From assembly GCA_035293845.1 (NCBI GenBank), contig DATGMB010000048.1, positions 1 through 9,821 on the forward strand: a stretch of 9,821 nucleotides of DNA, in the 5' to 3' direction. Below are positions 1-7,755 of this stretch, piece after piece. Numbering within the stretch: position 1 is the stretch's first letter; the number at the start of each line of letters is the position of its first letter. Under the pieces are notes generated by a model. It was not told where the DNA came from and ran no database searches. It saw nothing but the letters and a program-made list of their open reading frames with translations. The stretch is from DATGMB01 sp035293845. GTDB taxonomy: Bacteria; Acidobacteriota; Terriglobia; Bryobacterales; Bryobacteraceae. The position numbers and the translations under genes are program-made.

Positions 1-3000
1 GGGAATCGCCAGCGCGACGGCCACGTTGATCACCGCCGGTCTGAGATGGGGAACTCCGTAGATGGGGTGCCGGTCGGCCCACTCGAGCACGCGGTCGGCG
101 AGCCACCAGGTTTGCCCGATGCCAAGCCCGAGCAGCACCAGGACCGCGCCGGCCACAATGACCACGAACGCCCGTCCAAAAGCCGCCAGCCAGTTGGGCC
201 CCTTCATAAACGAGTTCAGCCACATCGTGAGCAGATGGGTTCCGAATGTCAACCCGAGGAGAGACCAACCGAACTGCGTCAGTTGCACCGCCCCCGAAAT
301 CACGCCTCCTGCAATGAGCAAAATCGCGATTAAGTAGAGGATCTGCGCCCAATATCGAAACGCAACGTTCCATGCGGCGCGCGGCGCGGCCAGTTCCACG
401 AGGCCCCACAGGATGCGGCCCCCGCGGGTCAGCCAGGTTGCGGCGGGCGGCAGGCTCTTGCCGGCTGTGATGTCGTCCAGGATTTCCCCGGTGATCTGTG
501 AGGCACGCGCCACATCTTCCAGCAGGAGCTTCCGCTCCATCTCGTCGGGGACCACGGTCTTCCAGTTTTGCATTGCCGCGCGATTGCGTTCGCGGACCGT
601 CGCACCGGAAGGCGCCGTGAGTTCCGCGATCACGTGCTCCGCATTCGCGCGGCCGAAACGGACATTCCCGCGCTTCCCGGCCAATCGCTGCAGAGCCATC
701 GCCCGGATCTGATCCGTTACCTTGAAGTCTGTCAGGATTGCCGCGTGAGCCTCATCGATCAACTGATCGCGAAGGGCCGAACTTTCGTCCAGCGGGAGGA
801 GCGTCGAAATCAGACGTTCGGCGGCATCCAGGCGGCCCCAAAGAAGATCGTTCCTGCGCCAGGTCTCATCCAGGAAAGCTCCGAAATGGGCGACGGCAAG
901 CCCTTTCAGTTTTCTGCGGCGGGCCAGAGGATCCGGTTCGAGAGCGGAAACGTCTTCGGGGCTAAGGCGGACGATCTCGACCGGGACGCCGTCGCCCGCC
1001 GGAGTTCCATACACGATCGGGAAAATGGTTGAATCGAACAGGTCGAAGCTGATGAAGAACGGCAGGAGCGGACGGGCTTCGGCGTGGAGCATCTCGAGCG
1101 CGCGTGCGACGTCCGGGCCCGTCAGCACAAGCTGAAGTTGAGTCGCCAGCCGATCGCCCAGTTGGCGCAGTCTCTCGAGGACGTCCTGCCCATCCTCGCC
1201 GCTCAGTCTATGCTCGACCCAGATCCTCACGAGGTCCTCTGTTTCTCCCGGATCGCCGGAGCTGCGGCGGATCGTGCTGGTGGCCAGTTTCGCGCGGGTG
1301 GATTCCCGCGCCGGCAAAAGGCCCTGGAGGAAATCACGCACCATTGCGGGCGGGCCCAAAATCTCGCGCACGCTGGCCAGCGGCGGCGCAGCCTGTCGAT
1401 TCGGAGAGGCGCCATCGCGCGCGGCGCCGCGCGGATCGAGATCGTCCTGGAGCAGGGAGCGGCGCAAACTGAGCAGCGTCCGGTAAGCCGTCACCAGAGT
1501 GGAACGTGCGGAGCGAAGTGGAGCCAGACTGCCTTCTCTGCCGGCTTCGATTCCGGCGAACTGCAGGCTTCGTTTGTACGACTCGTGGTCGGGACCGTTC
1601 GGCGCGCCCTGGGCGGTCAGCATATCGAACTTGCGAATGAGGAATCGCAACCGGCGCAGCCGGTACGGGAGATCGAAGTCCCGGAGAAAATCGAATCGGT
1701 CCCGTTTGGCCGTACCCTCATAAGTCCGGACCCGCCACGTATGCAGGACGGCGCGTAAGCACTTGTACGGCGCGCTCCCGTCCTCGATCGAATAGGCGCG
1801 CGCGATCAGATCCGTAAGCTGATCGGTCACATCCGTAGCGCGCAGCCGGTAATACTGCCGGAGAGACGGATTCTCCCGATCGAACGAAATCTCCTCGACC
1901 GTTCCCTTTTCGATGGCCGCCTGGACCGCGGAAGGATCTGGAGGGCCCTCGGCTTCAATCTCCCGGATTGCCTGGTTTACACGGGTGATGATTGCGTTGC
2001 GGTCCAGCGCGCGCGCCAGGTCTTCGCGGATGGTCTGGTAGCCGGGGATGGTGACCAGCGCATCGAGGCTGTTCTGAATCGCATTGGGCGGGCCGGCCGG
2101 TTGGGGTTCGAGTTCGGGATGCTCGGGACTGGGTTCCACATACATCAGCTTCCGTTTGACGGGAAGATCGCTTTCCGTTTCCGAGAGTGCGTCGATGGCG
2201 TAGCTGAACGGCTTATTATTCAGATACCCGCCATCGCCGAATGCGCGCTTGGAAAACGCCTCATTGCTCGCGGCGCCGTTCGACGCCGAGCCGAGGTACT
2301 GCTGAAAAAATTTCTGCCATTGCCCTGCACCGGAACCGCACTCGCGGAAGCGGTCCTTGAAATCGGGGTCGGCCTTCAGCACCGGGTCGATGTCCTCGAG
2401 GCGCATGGGCTCGAAGGCAAACGGGAAGGACGACGTGCATCGCGCGGCGAAGGCGAGAAATGGATCGCATGCCTCGCCGAAATCATTGCGGCCTTGCTCG
2501 AAGGGGCCGTCCGGATAGAATCGCAGCCGGAAGACGTTGCGGTACCGTCTTTCGTAGACGATTTCGTCCCAGAGTTGAATCGGCAGGGGAACGCCTTCGA
2601 TATCCGTGGTCGTGGCGAATAGTGAGATGCGGTCGGCCAGAGGCGCACGCGCCGGCGCCGAAGGTTGCGGGTTCATACCTTTGAACGCCTGCAGAAGTTC
2701 GTAATACATGCGCTGGCTGTTCAGGAGCGATCGCGTGGCCGGGGGCCGGCCAAAGGGGAGATCCTCCTGAGACTTGCCGTCGTTGAGGAGTTTCTCCAGC
2801 GCACCCTGTTCAAACCAGAGGTTCTGTAGCGCATCCAACCCGGTGTTGTTCGCCAGGGCCTTCGCAAGAAAAATGCCGTTGATGCCCCCGGCGGAAGTCC
2901 CGGAGATCACGTCGATGCAGAACCGGGTGCGGACCGGGGCATCCGCGCCGGGCGATTTTGTGGGGACCACCCCCGGCGCGATCGCCTGCCCGAGCTTACG

Positions 3001-3183
3001 GTAAACCTTCTCGATGGCGTCCAGCTGGCCGGCCACGGGCGAAGTCGAGCGCACCAGCCGGAGCATCTCCTGAACCACGCCATTGATATAGATGGCGAGC
3101 GAGACGCCGCCATACAGAACCAGCGCGAACCGGACTTCCTGCTCGACTCCGGCTCCGCCCTGGACTTTCGTCGGATCACTCAT
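1..3183 (-). CDS. Patatin-like phospholipase (TIGR03607/DUF3376 type), 3' end cut by window
   Basis: Likely a lipid acyl hydrolase with a Ser-Asp catalytic dyad. The frame is open without a stop from the ATG at 3183 to base 1, giving 1061 codons and no visible C-terminus. Seen in the protein: an oxyanion-hole glycine motif YGGVSLA at about residues 24-30, the nucleophile elbow GTSAGG with Ser97, and the DGG motif with Asp317. These sit in the order and context of the large bacterial patatin-related family. A second conserved block (FDLFDS near 713-718, then HFGAFLDETWRRNDLLWGRL from about 766) resembles DUF3376. The C-terminal part is hydrophobic, with likely membrane helices near 945-966, 971-989 and 1005-1023, and another starting near 1049 at the window edge. 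There is no N-terminal signal peptide, so the catalytic domain is probably cytoplasmic and tethered to the inner membrane. The start lies three codons after the upstream gene's TGA; GTGAG is only a weak ribosome site, so translational coupling is likely. Substrate unknown. Confidence 0.93.
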   Translation of the reverse strand, partial: MSDPTKVQGGAGVEQEVRFALVLYGGVSLAIYINGVVQEMLRLVRSTSPVAGQLDAIEKVYRKLGQAIAPGVVPTKSPGADAPVRTRFCIDVISGTSAGGINGIFLAKALANNTGLDALQNLWFEQGALEKLLNDGKSQEDLPFGRPPATRSLLNSQRMYYELLQAFKGMNPQPSAPARAPLADRISLFATTTDIEGVPLPIQLWDEIVYERRYRNVFRLRFYPDGPFEQGRNDFGEACDPFLAFAARCTSSFPFAFEPMRLEDIDPVLKADPDFKDRFRECGSGAGQWQKFFQQYLGSASNGAASNEAFSKRAFGDGGYLNNKPFSYAIDALSETESDLPVKRKLMYVEPSPEHPELEPQPAGPPNAIQNSLDALVTIPGYQTIREDLARALDRNAIITRVNQAIREIEAEGPPDPSAVQAAIEKGTVEEISFDRENPSLRQYYRLRATDVTDQLTDLIARAYSIEDGSAPYKCLRAVLHTWRVRTYEGTAKRDRFDFLRDFDLPYRLRRLRFLIRKFDMLTAQGAPNGPDHESYKRSLQFAGIEAGREGSLAPLRSARSTLVTAYRTLLSLRRSLLQDDLDPRGAARDGASPNRQAAPPLASVREILGPPAMVRDFLQGLLPARESTRAKLATSTIRRSSGDPGETEDLVRIWVEHRLSGEDGQDVLERLRQLGDRLATQLQLVLTGPDVARALEMLHAEARPLLPFFISFDLFDSTIFPIVYGTPAGDGVPVEIVRLSPEDVSALEPDPLARRRKLKGLAVAHFGAFLDETWRRNDLLWGRLDAAERLISTLLPLDESSALRDQLIDEAHAAILTDFKVTDQIRAMALQRLAGKRGNVRFGRANAEHVIAELTAPSGATVRERNRAAMQNWKTVVPDEMERKLLLEDVARASQITGEILDDITAGKSLPPAATWLTRGGRILWGLVELAAPRAAWNVAFRYWAQILYLIAILLIAGGVISGAVQLTQFGWSLLGLTFGTHLLTMWLNSFMKGPNWLAAFGRAFVVIVAGAVLVLLGLGIGQTWWLADRVLEWADRHPIYGVPHLRPAVINVAVALAIP

Positions 3184-3189
3184 CTTGGC

Positions 3190-4074
3190 TCACTCACACT
3201 TCGATTTGCCTAGACAATCGATTTTGAAGTTGAATCCAATGTAGCTCTGTACGCCGTCCGCTCCGTAGCCCAAGTCGGTATCGACTACGATTTGCGCGAA
3301 GAACGAAAACGGCGTGGAAGCGATCCGTTTCTGCAGATATCCGTCGATCTGCCAACGGCCGCGTGGCCTGCTTTGGAAGAGATCGTTCCGCCCCCATCCG
3401 ACCTCGAGGTAGCTGCCGGCATAATCGTTTTTGGTGACCGTCGCGCCGATCCCGAGGTGGTGGTTGTCCTTGAGCGACGGGGCGCCCGCCACGGTCAGAA
3501 AGCCGGCCTCTGCCTTCAGGTAAACGTTGGCGGGTAGACCGCTCCCCGGTTGAAGTGTCAGGAATTCATAGCGCAGGCCCATGTAACCTTCCAGGCTGGA
3601 CGCATTCCGGATAATATACAGCAACTGATCGCCGGGGTTCGCCGGTGTAGCACTCAACGAGCCGGTACACGCCAGCAGGTCCTTTGCGGGAGCCTTCGAG
3701 CAGTCCAGCTCGGCACTGCGTGTCCCGTGAAGGGTCTCGCCATACAACCAGAGCTGGGGAGCCGCCAGGAAGTGCGCCTTGTAGGTGTCCGCAGGCTTCA
3801 CCTGGGTATCGTTTGGCGGCCCGAACAGCCGAAACGCAAAATCGAAACCACCGATGGCGCGTTCGTGTGTGCCGCTGGAAGCGCTAGGGTTCAGATATTG
3901 GATGGTCTGTGCCCCGGCGAAAGTGTCGATAGCCAGCCCTAGGTACGCGGATGCCGCAAATGCCGGCCGGCAATCCGGCTTCGCGGTATCGTTGCAGTCG
4001 TCAGCCGGATCCGTTGCCGCGTAAGCACTGCAGGCCACCATCAATGTGGCGGTAAATAGAACTCGGTAAAACAT
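3190..4074 (-). CDS. Exported protein of probable outer-membrane beta-barrel type
   Basis: A 294-residue protein that I do not recognise as a named family. The N-terminus has a signal peptide: a short charged start, a hydrophobic core at residues 5-15 and an AYA signal-peptidase-I site near 17-19. Cys15 gives only a poor lipobox (MVAC), so a lipoprotein is less likely. The mature part is rich in alternating polar/hydrophobic stretches with aromatic residues, for example near 42-60, 74-84, 99-113, 151-175, 184-196, 205-228, 240-250, 255-268 and 275-286. This suggests a barrel of roughly 8-10 strands. Three closely spaced cysteine pairs (27/34, 125/136, 287/293) could form disulfides in loops and tail. 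It does not end in the usual terminal aromatic residue. The ATG at 4074 is preceded by GGAGGAG (4077-4083), a strong ribosome site though only two bases away. It is the first gene of a two-gene unit with the patatin gene. Barrel identity is inferred from pattern only. Confidence 0.8.
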   Translation of the reverse strand: MFYRVLFTATLMVACSAYAATDPADDCNDTAKPDCRPAFAASAYLGLAIDTFAGAQTIQYLNPSASSGTHERAIGGFDFAFRLFGPPNDTQVKPADTYKAHFLAAPQLWLYGETLHGTRSAELDCSKAPAKDLLACTGSLSATPANPGDQLLYIIRNASSLEGYMGLRYEFLTLQPGSGLPANVYLKAEAGFLTVAGAPSLKDNHHLGIGATVTKNDYAGSYLEVGWGRNDLFQSRPRGRWQIDGYLQKRIASTPFSFFAQIVVDTDLGYGADGVQSYIGFNFKIDCLGKSKCE

Positions 4075-4283
4075 CGCTCCTCCGGTTGATGAGCCGCTCC
4101 TTTTGCGCTGTGTTCAAGAAGCAGAACGGAAACCGCCGGCGGATCCCTTCGAGAAAAATGCAGAAATAGGAAATTGCCCGCCTTCCGCCTGCCGTACGCG
4201 AGGGCGCACCGGCGCCCCGCAATCGTTGCCGTCCATACAGCCGGGTGATCTGCCTGGAAACCGGCGTGTAAGCGACCTGGGCC
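4075..4283. promoter_or_regulatory. Divergent intergenic region between the barrel/patatin unit and the propeller gene
   Basis: This 209-base gap must hold promoters for both directions. The most AT-rich patch is around 4149-4178, which makes it the likeliest promoter location, but I could not find a convincing -35/-10 pair on either strand. A perfect 6-bp stem with a four-base loop lies at 4202-4217 (GGGCGC, ACCG, GCGCCC). It has no T-run and so is not a typical terminator. No credible gene is present here. Confidence 0.45.
4077..4083 (-). promoter_or_regulatory. Ribosome binding site of the barrel gene
   Basis: On the minus strand the bases read GGAGGAG, then CG, then the ATG at 4074-4072. 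The core GGAGG is four bases from the start codon. This fixes the start of the exported protein at 4074. Confidence 0.7.
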
Positions 4284-6086
4284 ATGAAGCATCCAGCACT
4301 GCTCGCATGCCTTGCTCTCGCGCCGCTCGCACCGGCTTCGACGGGATATCTCGTACACAATCTGGTTGCCAATGCCGCTGGAATAGCGGATTTCACGGAC
4401 CCGAATCTGTCTACCCCGTGGGGGATTGCGAGCTCCGCCACCGGCCCGTTCTGGGTGTGTAATGGCGCCACGGGACTGGCGTCGGTGTACAACGCCAGCA
4501 GTACGGGGTTTTCGGTAGATTCGACCGTGGCCGTGATCCCGCCGCAATACCGGCCGGCCTCTGCGCACGGAGACGATTACACGCGGACGATCTGCACGGG
4601 AATTGTTTTCAATGGAACCAGCGGATTCCGGATTCCGGCCGGCTCCCCGCAGGCCCCCGCCAGCTACATCCTGGCCGGTGAGGGTGGCACGCTGTCCGGC
4701 TGGTCCGGCACGCTGAACTCGGCCAACGGCCGAATGATGGTGGATCATTCGGCCGCGGGCGCGGTCTATATGGGTCTCGCACTGGTGCCCACCACCACGC
4801 CGACGCCGCAGCTTTACGCTCCGAACTTCCGAACCGGGACCGTCGACGTATACGACAGCAACTGGAATCCGGTGGCGATGCCCGCGGGCGCGTTCGCCGA
4901 TGCGGCGATCCCGTACGGCTTCGCCCCGTTCAATATCGAATATCTCAGCGGCAAGCTTTACGTCACGTACGCGAAGCAGAATACGAGCCCGGCCATCGGC
5001 ATCTCGGATGTCCCCGGCGCGGGCAATGGCTACGTGGACGTGTACGACGTCTCCGGCAAGCTGCTGCAGCATCTCATCTCGCAGGGGCCGCTGAACTCAC
5101 CGTGGGGCGTGGCGATCGCGCCGGCCAATTTCGGCGCCTACGGCGGAGCCCTGCTGGTCGGCAACTCGGGCGATGGGCTGATCCACGCCTTCGACCCGGC
5201 GAGCGGCGCGCTGCTCGGGACCTTGCAGGACCGGAACGGAAACAACATTCAAATTCCCGGTCTGCACGCGCTGCAGGTGGGCAACGGCGCCAACGGCGGC
5301 GATCCGACCGCGCTCTATTTCACCGCGGGCCCTGCTGGGCAGCGCATCGGGCAATTCGGCCTCATCCTGCCCGGCCCCACCATCACCGAGAACATCGTGA
5401 ATGCCGCCACGGCGGGTGCGGAGATCGCGCCCAACACCTTCATCAGCATCATCGGGGTGGGATTGAGCCCCGTGACGCGGACGTGGCAGGCAGCGGATTT
5501 CGAGGGCCCCAATCTGCCCACCTCGTTGAGCGGCGTGACGGTCACGATCAACGGCGAAGCGGCGTACCCGATCTACATCAGCCCGAGTCAGATCGATGTC
5601 CTGACTCCCGCGGACCTGGAGACCGGGGCGCCTGCCGAAGTCGTAGTCTCCGACAACGGCCTGACCAGCTCCGCGCTCGGGGTCCAGACCAGCCCGTTCG
5701 GGCCGGCATTCTTCCTCCTGGGTGGTAAGTACGCCGTCGCGCAACACGCCAATGGCACGATCGTGGGCGCGCCGGCGCTGGTCCCGAATAACAGCACGCC
5801 GGCGGCGCCGGGCGAAACCATCGTGCTGTTTGCGACGGGTCTGGGGAGCACCATCCCGGCATTTCCGCCCGGCCGGATGGTCACGGCGGCGGCGCCGCTG
5901 GCCGCGCCGGCCACGGTGACGATCGGCGGAATCCCGGCGGTTGTGACCTTCGCCGGTCTGATCGAAGCGGGTGTCTACCAGATCAACGCCACCGTGCCGG
6001 CATCGGCGCCCAGCGGAGATAATCCCATCACCGTTCAGGTGGGCGGGTACGCCTCGCCCGGCGGTGTATTCCTGACCATCCGGTAA
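4284..6086 (+). CDS. Exported TIGR03118 beta-propeller protein with Solibacter-type C-terminal domain (TIGR03437)
   Basis: A 600-residue exported protein of unknown biochemical function. The signal peptide is short (hydrophobic run about residues 5-17, cleavage near APA-S or after it). Residues about 20-360 match the TIGR03118 family as I know it: TDPNLSTPWGIA near the start, then FRTGTVDVYDSNWNPV, APFNIEYLSGKLYVTYAKQN, LNSPWGVAIAPANFG, and NGANGGDPTALYFTAGP. These repeat-like blades suggest a YVTN/NHL-like propeller. From about residue 363 a second module begins (ITENIVNAATAGAEIAPNTF, then SGVTVTINGEAAYPIYISPS, ETIVLFATGLGS, VTIGGIPAVVTFAGL and VYQINATVPASAPSGDNP). It matches the Solibacter C-terminal domain, probably a beta-sandwich pair. 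There is no PEP-CTERM tail. An in-frame TAA at 4269-4271 makes 4284 the first possible ATG; no clear Shine-Dalgarno precedes it. Its stop lies one base from the stop of the convergent kinase gene. Confidence 0.93.
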   Translation: MKHPALLACLALAPLAPASTGYLVHNLVANAAGIADFTDPNLSTPWGIASSATGPFWVCNGATGLASVYNASSTGFSVDSTVAVIPPQYRPASAHGDDYTRTICTGIVFNGTSGFRIPAGSPQAPASYILAGEGGTLSGWSGTLNSANGRMMVDHSAAGAVYMGLALVPTTTPTPQLYAPNFRTGTVDVYDSNWNPVAMPAGAFADAAIPYGFAPFNIEYLSGKLYVTYAKQNTSPAIGISDVPGAGNGYVDVYDVSGKLLQHLISQGPLNSPWGVAIAPANFGAYGGALLVGNSGDGLIHAFDPASGALLGTLQDRNGNNIQIPGLHALQVGNGANGGDPTALYFTAGPAGQRIGQFGLILPGPTITENIVNAATAGAEIAPNTFISIIGVGLSPVTRTWQAADFEGPNLPTSLSGVTVTINGEAAYPIYISPSQIDVLTPADLETGAPAEVVVSDNGLTSSALGVQTSPFGPAFFLLGGKYAVAQHANGTIVGAPALVPNNSTPAAPGETIVLFATGLGSTIPAFPPGRMVTAAAPLAAPATVTIGGIPAVVTFAGLIEAGVYQINATVPASAPSGDNPITVQVGGYASPGGVFLTIR

Positions 6087-6087
6087 T

Positions 6088-7755
6088 TTAAAGCTGCGCT
6101 CCCTGGCTGCTGCCGCCTGGATGGACGGGAAACTGGCATACGAACGTGCTGCCCTTGCCGGGCTCGCTGGCCACGCGAATCGCACCGCCGTGCGCCCGCA
6201 TGATTCCCTCCGCGGCGGAAAGACCCAGCCCGCGGCCGATAAATTTCGTGGTGAAAAAGGGATCGAAGATCCGCGGCCGGATCGATGGCTCGATGCCGCA
6301 TCCCGTGTCGGTTACGCTCAGACACACGCATTCGCGAGGGGAGCCCGGACCGCCCGCGTCGTCGCTCGCCCCGATCCGGACGAGTTCGCGGTACGTGGAG
6401 ATCGAGATTTGGCCCGCCGCCTCACCGATGGCTTCCACTGCGTTGAGATAGAGGTTGCCGATCAACTGCAGCACTTGATTGGAGTCTCCATGGAACACCG
6501 GGAGATCATCCTGCACTTGCAAATGCAGTTCGATATTCGCAGGAGGCGAGGGCAAGCACTTCACAAACCAGCGAGCCGATGCAGAAAGGTCCACCAGTTC
6601 ATCGAACCGTCTTCCCTTTCCGGAATAGGACAGCACCTGCGCGACGATCTGCGCGGCGCGTTCGCCCGCTTTGGTCAATGCGTCGAGCCATCGCTTGGAA
6701 GGGTGATCCGCGGGCAGGCTCTCCGCGGCCATGCTCGCGTTACCCAGCACGCCGGTCAGAAGGTGGTTCAAGTCGTGAGCCAGGCCGCCGGCCAGCGTGG
6801 CGATCGCCTCCGCCTTGGCCCGGTGTGCGCGCAGTTGCGCGCGTTCGGCCTCGCGCGCCTTCTCTTCGAGCATCGCCCGCCGGATCGCGAGGGCCATCTG
6901 GCCTGCCATGGACTCGAGAAGAGAGTCCTTCGTGTTGCCGGAGAATAGCGATGGGCCTCGCATCAGGACCATTACGCCGATCACCTCTTCCCCTGCGCGC
7001 AGCGGGAGAAATACGCCGTTGCGGTCAACGGCCCCGTTCCGGGCGGCCGCGAGCCTCTCTTCCGCGGCGGCAAGCGTGGCGGCATCCATTTCCGGACAAC
7101 CCGGCGCCGGATACGCCACCAGGCCCGACTCGCCGGCTAACAGCAATGCGGTGTCCAGGCCGAGAGTGGTCCTGATCTGAGTGGCAGCCGCGTCAATCAC
7201 CTCGGACAGTCCGCGGGCGGAAGCCAGGGATTGCATGAAGCCGTATAGCGTGGCAGCGTAGGCCTCCCGCCGGTCTGCTTCCGTCGCGTGGTGCCGGACC
7301 GAAGCCGTCAGGACGCAGATGATCAGGCCAACGCACATGAACGTTGTGGCGGTGATGAAGTACCAGATATCGGTGATCGCAAAGGCTTCGTAGGGCGGGA
7401 TAAAGAAAAAATCGAACGTCATGGTGCTGACTGCGGAATAAGTCAGCGCCGGCCCGAAACCCCACCGGCAAGATACAAAAACCACTCCCAGCAGATACAG
7501 CATGGCGAGATTGGTGGGTGCCACGCGCAGATCCAACAGAGCACCCACGCCGGTAATGGATATCACCAGCCCCATGGGTTTCAGATACCGGGTCCAACTC
7601 CCCCCGCCCGCCTCCGCCAGCAGGACGCCCGCGAACCAGCGGCGAAGCCGGCGGTGCAGCGCCGGGCGGTTTGCACGCGGACGCGGAGCGCCTTTCGGAG
7701 GGTGGACCTCCTCCGGTTCAACAGCCTGCCGCGGACCATCGGTCCTGGTGAACAT
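6088..7755 (-). CDS. Membrane sensor histidine kinase (DUF4118, GAF-like, HisKA, HATPase_c)
   Basis: A 555-residue sensor kinase that should autophosphorylate on histidine and pass phosphate to a response regulator not found in this window. Residues 1-55 are basic and proline-rich. Four membrane helices follow at about 60-78, 83-97, 101-120 and 130-152, with the DUF4118 signature FFFIPPYEAF. A GAF-like region spans about 170-295, followed by a short coiled coil near 295-318. The phospho-acceptor is His327 in LAHDLNHLL. The ATPase domain has an N box (Asn434 and Asn438), G1 DTGCGI at 483-488, F box IFDPFFTTK at 496-504 and G2 GRGLGLS at 507-513, so all key residues appear intact. The arrangement resembles the C-terminal half of KdpD without its KdpD/USP N-terminal domains. 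The start is supported by AGGAG at 7765-7769, nine bases upstream. It is divergent from the deacetylase gene and convergent with the propeller gene. The signal sensed is unknown. Confidence 0.94.
   Translation of the reverse strand: MFTRTDGPRQAVEPEEVHPPKGAPRPRANRPALHRRLRRWFAGVLLAEAGGGSWTRYLKPMGLVISITGVGALLDLRVAPTNLAMLYLLGVVFVSCRWGFGPALTYSAVSTMTFDFFFIPPYEAFAITDIWYFITATTFMCVGLIICVLTASVRHHATEADRREAYAATLYGFMQSLASARGLSEVIDAAATQIRTTLGLDTALLLAGESGLVAYPAPGCPEMDAATLAAAEERLAAARNGAVDRNGVFLPLRAGEEVIGVMVLMRGPSLFSGNTKDSLLESMAGQMALAIRRAMLEEKAREAERAQLRAHRAKAEAIATLAGGLAHDLNHLLTGVLGNASMAAESLPADHPSKRWLDALTKAGERAAQIVAQVLSYSGKGRRFDELVDLSASARWFVKCLPSPPANIELHLQVQDDLPVFHGDSNQVLQLIGNLYLNAVEAIGEAAGQISISTYRELVRIGASDDAGGPGSPRECVCLSVTDTGCGIEPSIRPRIFDPFFTTKFIGRGLGLSAAEGIMRAHGGAIRVASEPGKGSTFVCQFPVHPGGSSQGAQL

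Noticed and set aside
1084..2622. Plus-strand open frames of 224 and 173 codons within the first 3 kb
   Set aside because: They lie antisense to the uninterrupted 1061-codon patatin frame and show no family signature or ribosome site.
1..3183. Patatin as a CBASS-type (CapV) antiphage effector
   Set aside because: CapV-like effectors are usually short, about 350 residues, and sit beside a nucleotide cyclase. This protein is over 1060 residues with a DUF3376-like region and membrane helices, and no cyclase is in the window.
6060..6130. Bidirectional terminator between the convergent genes
   Set aside because: I looked for a stem with a T-run on either strand and found only the 6-base TTTAAA palindrome, which is not enough.
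4041..6185. Minus-strand open frames of 343 and 362 codons opposite the propeller gene
   Set aside because: Arg-rich low-complexity products without motifs, opposite a gene that matches two known families along its whole length.
6121..6948. A 275-codon plus-strand open frame opposite the kinase
   Set aside because: It is antisense to the HisKA and HATPase_c motifs of the kinase and has no recognisable features.
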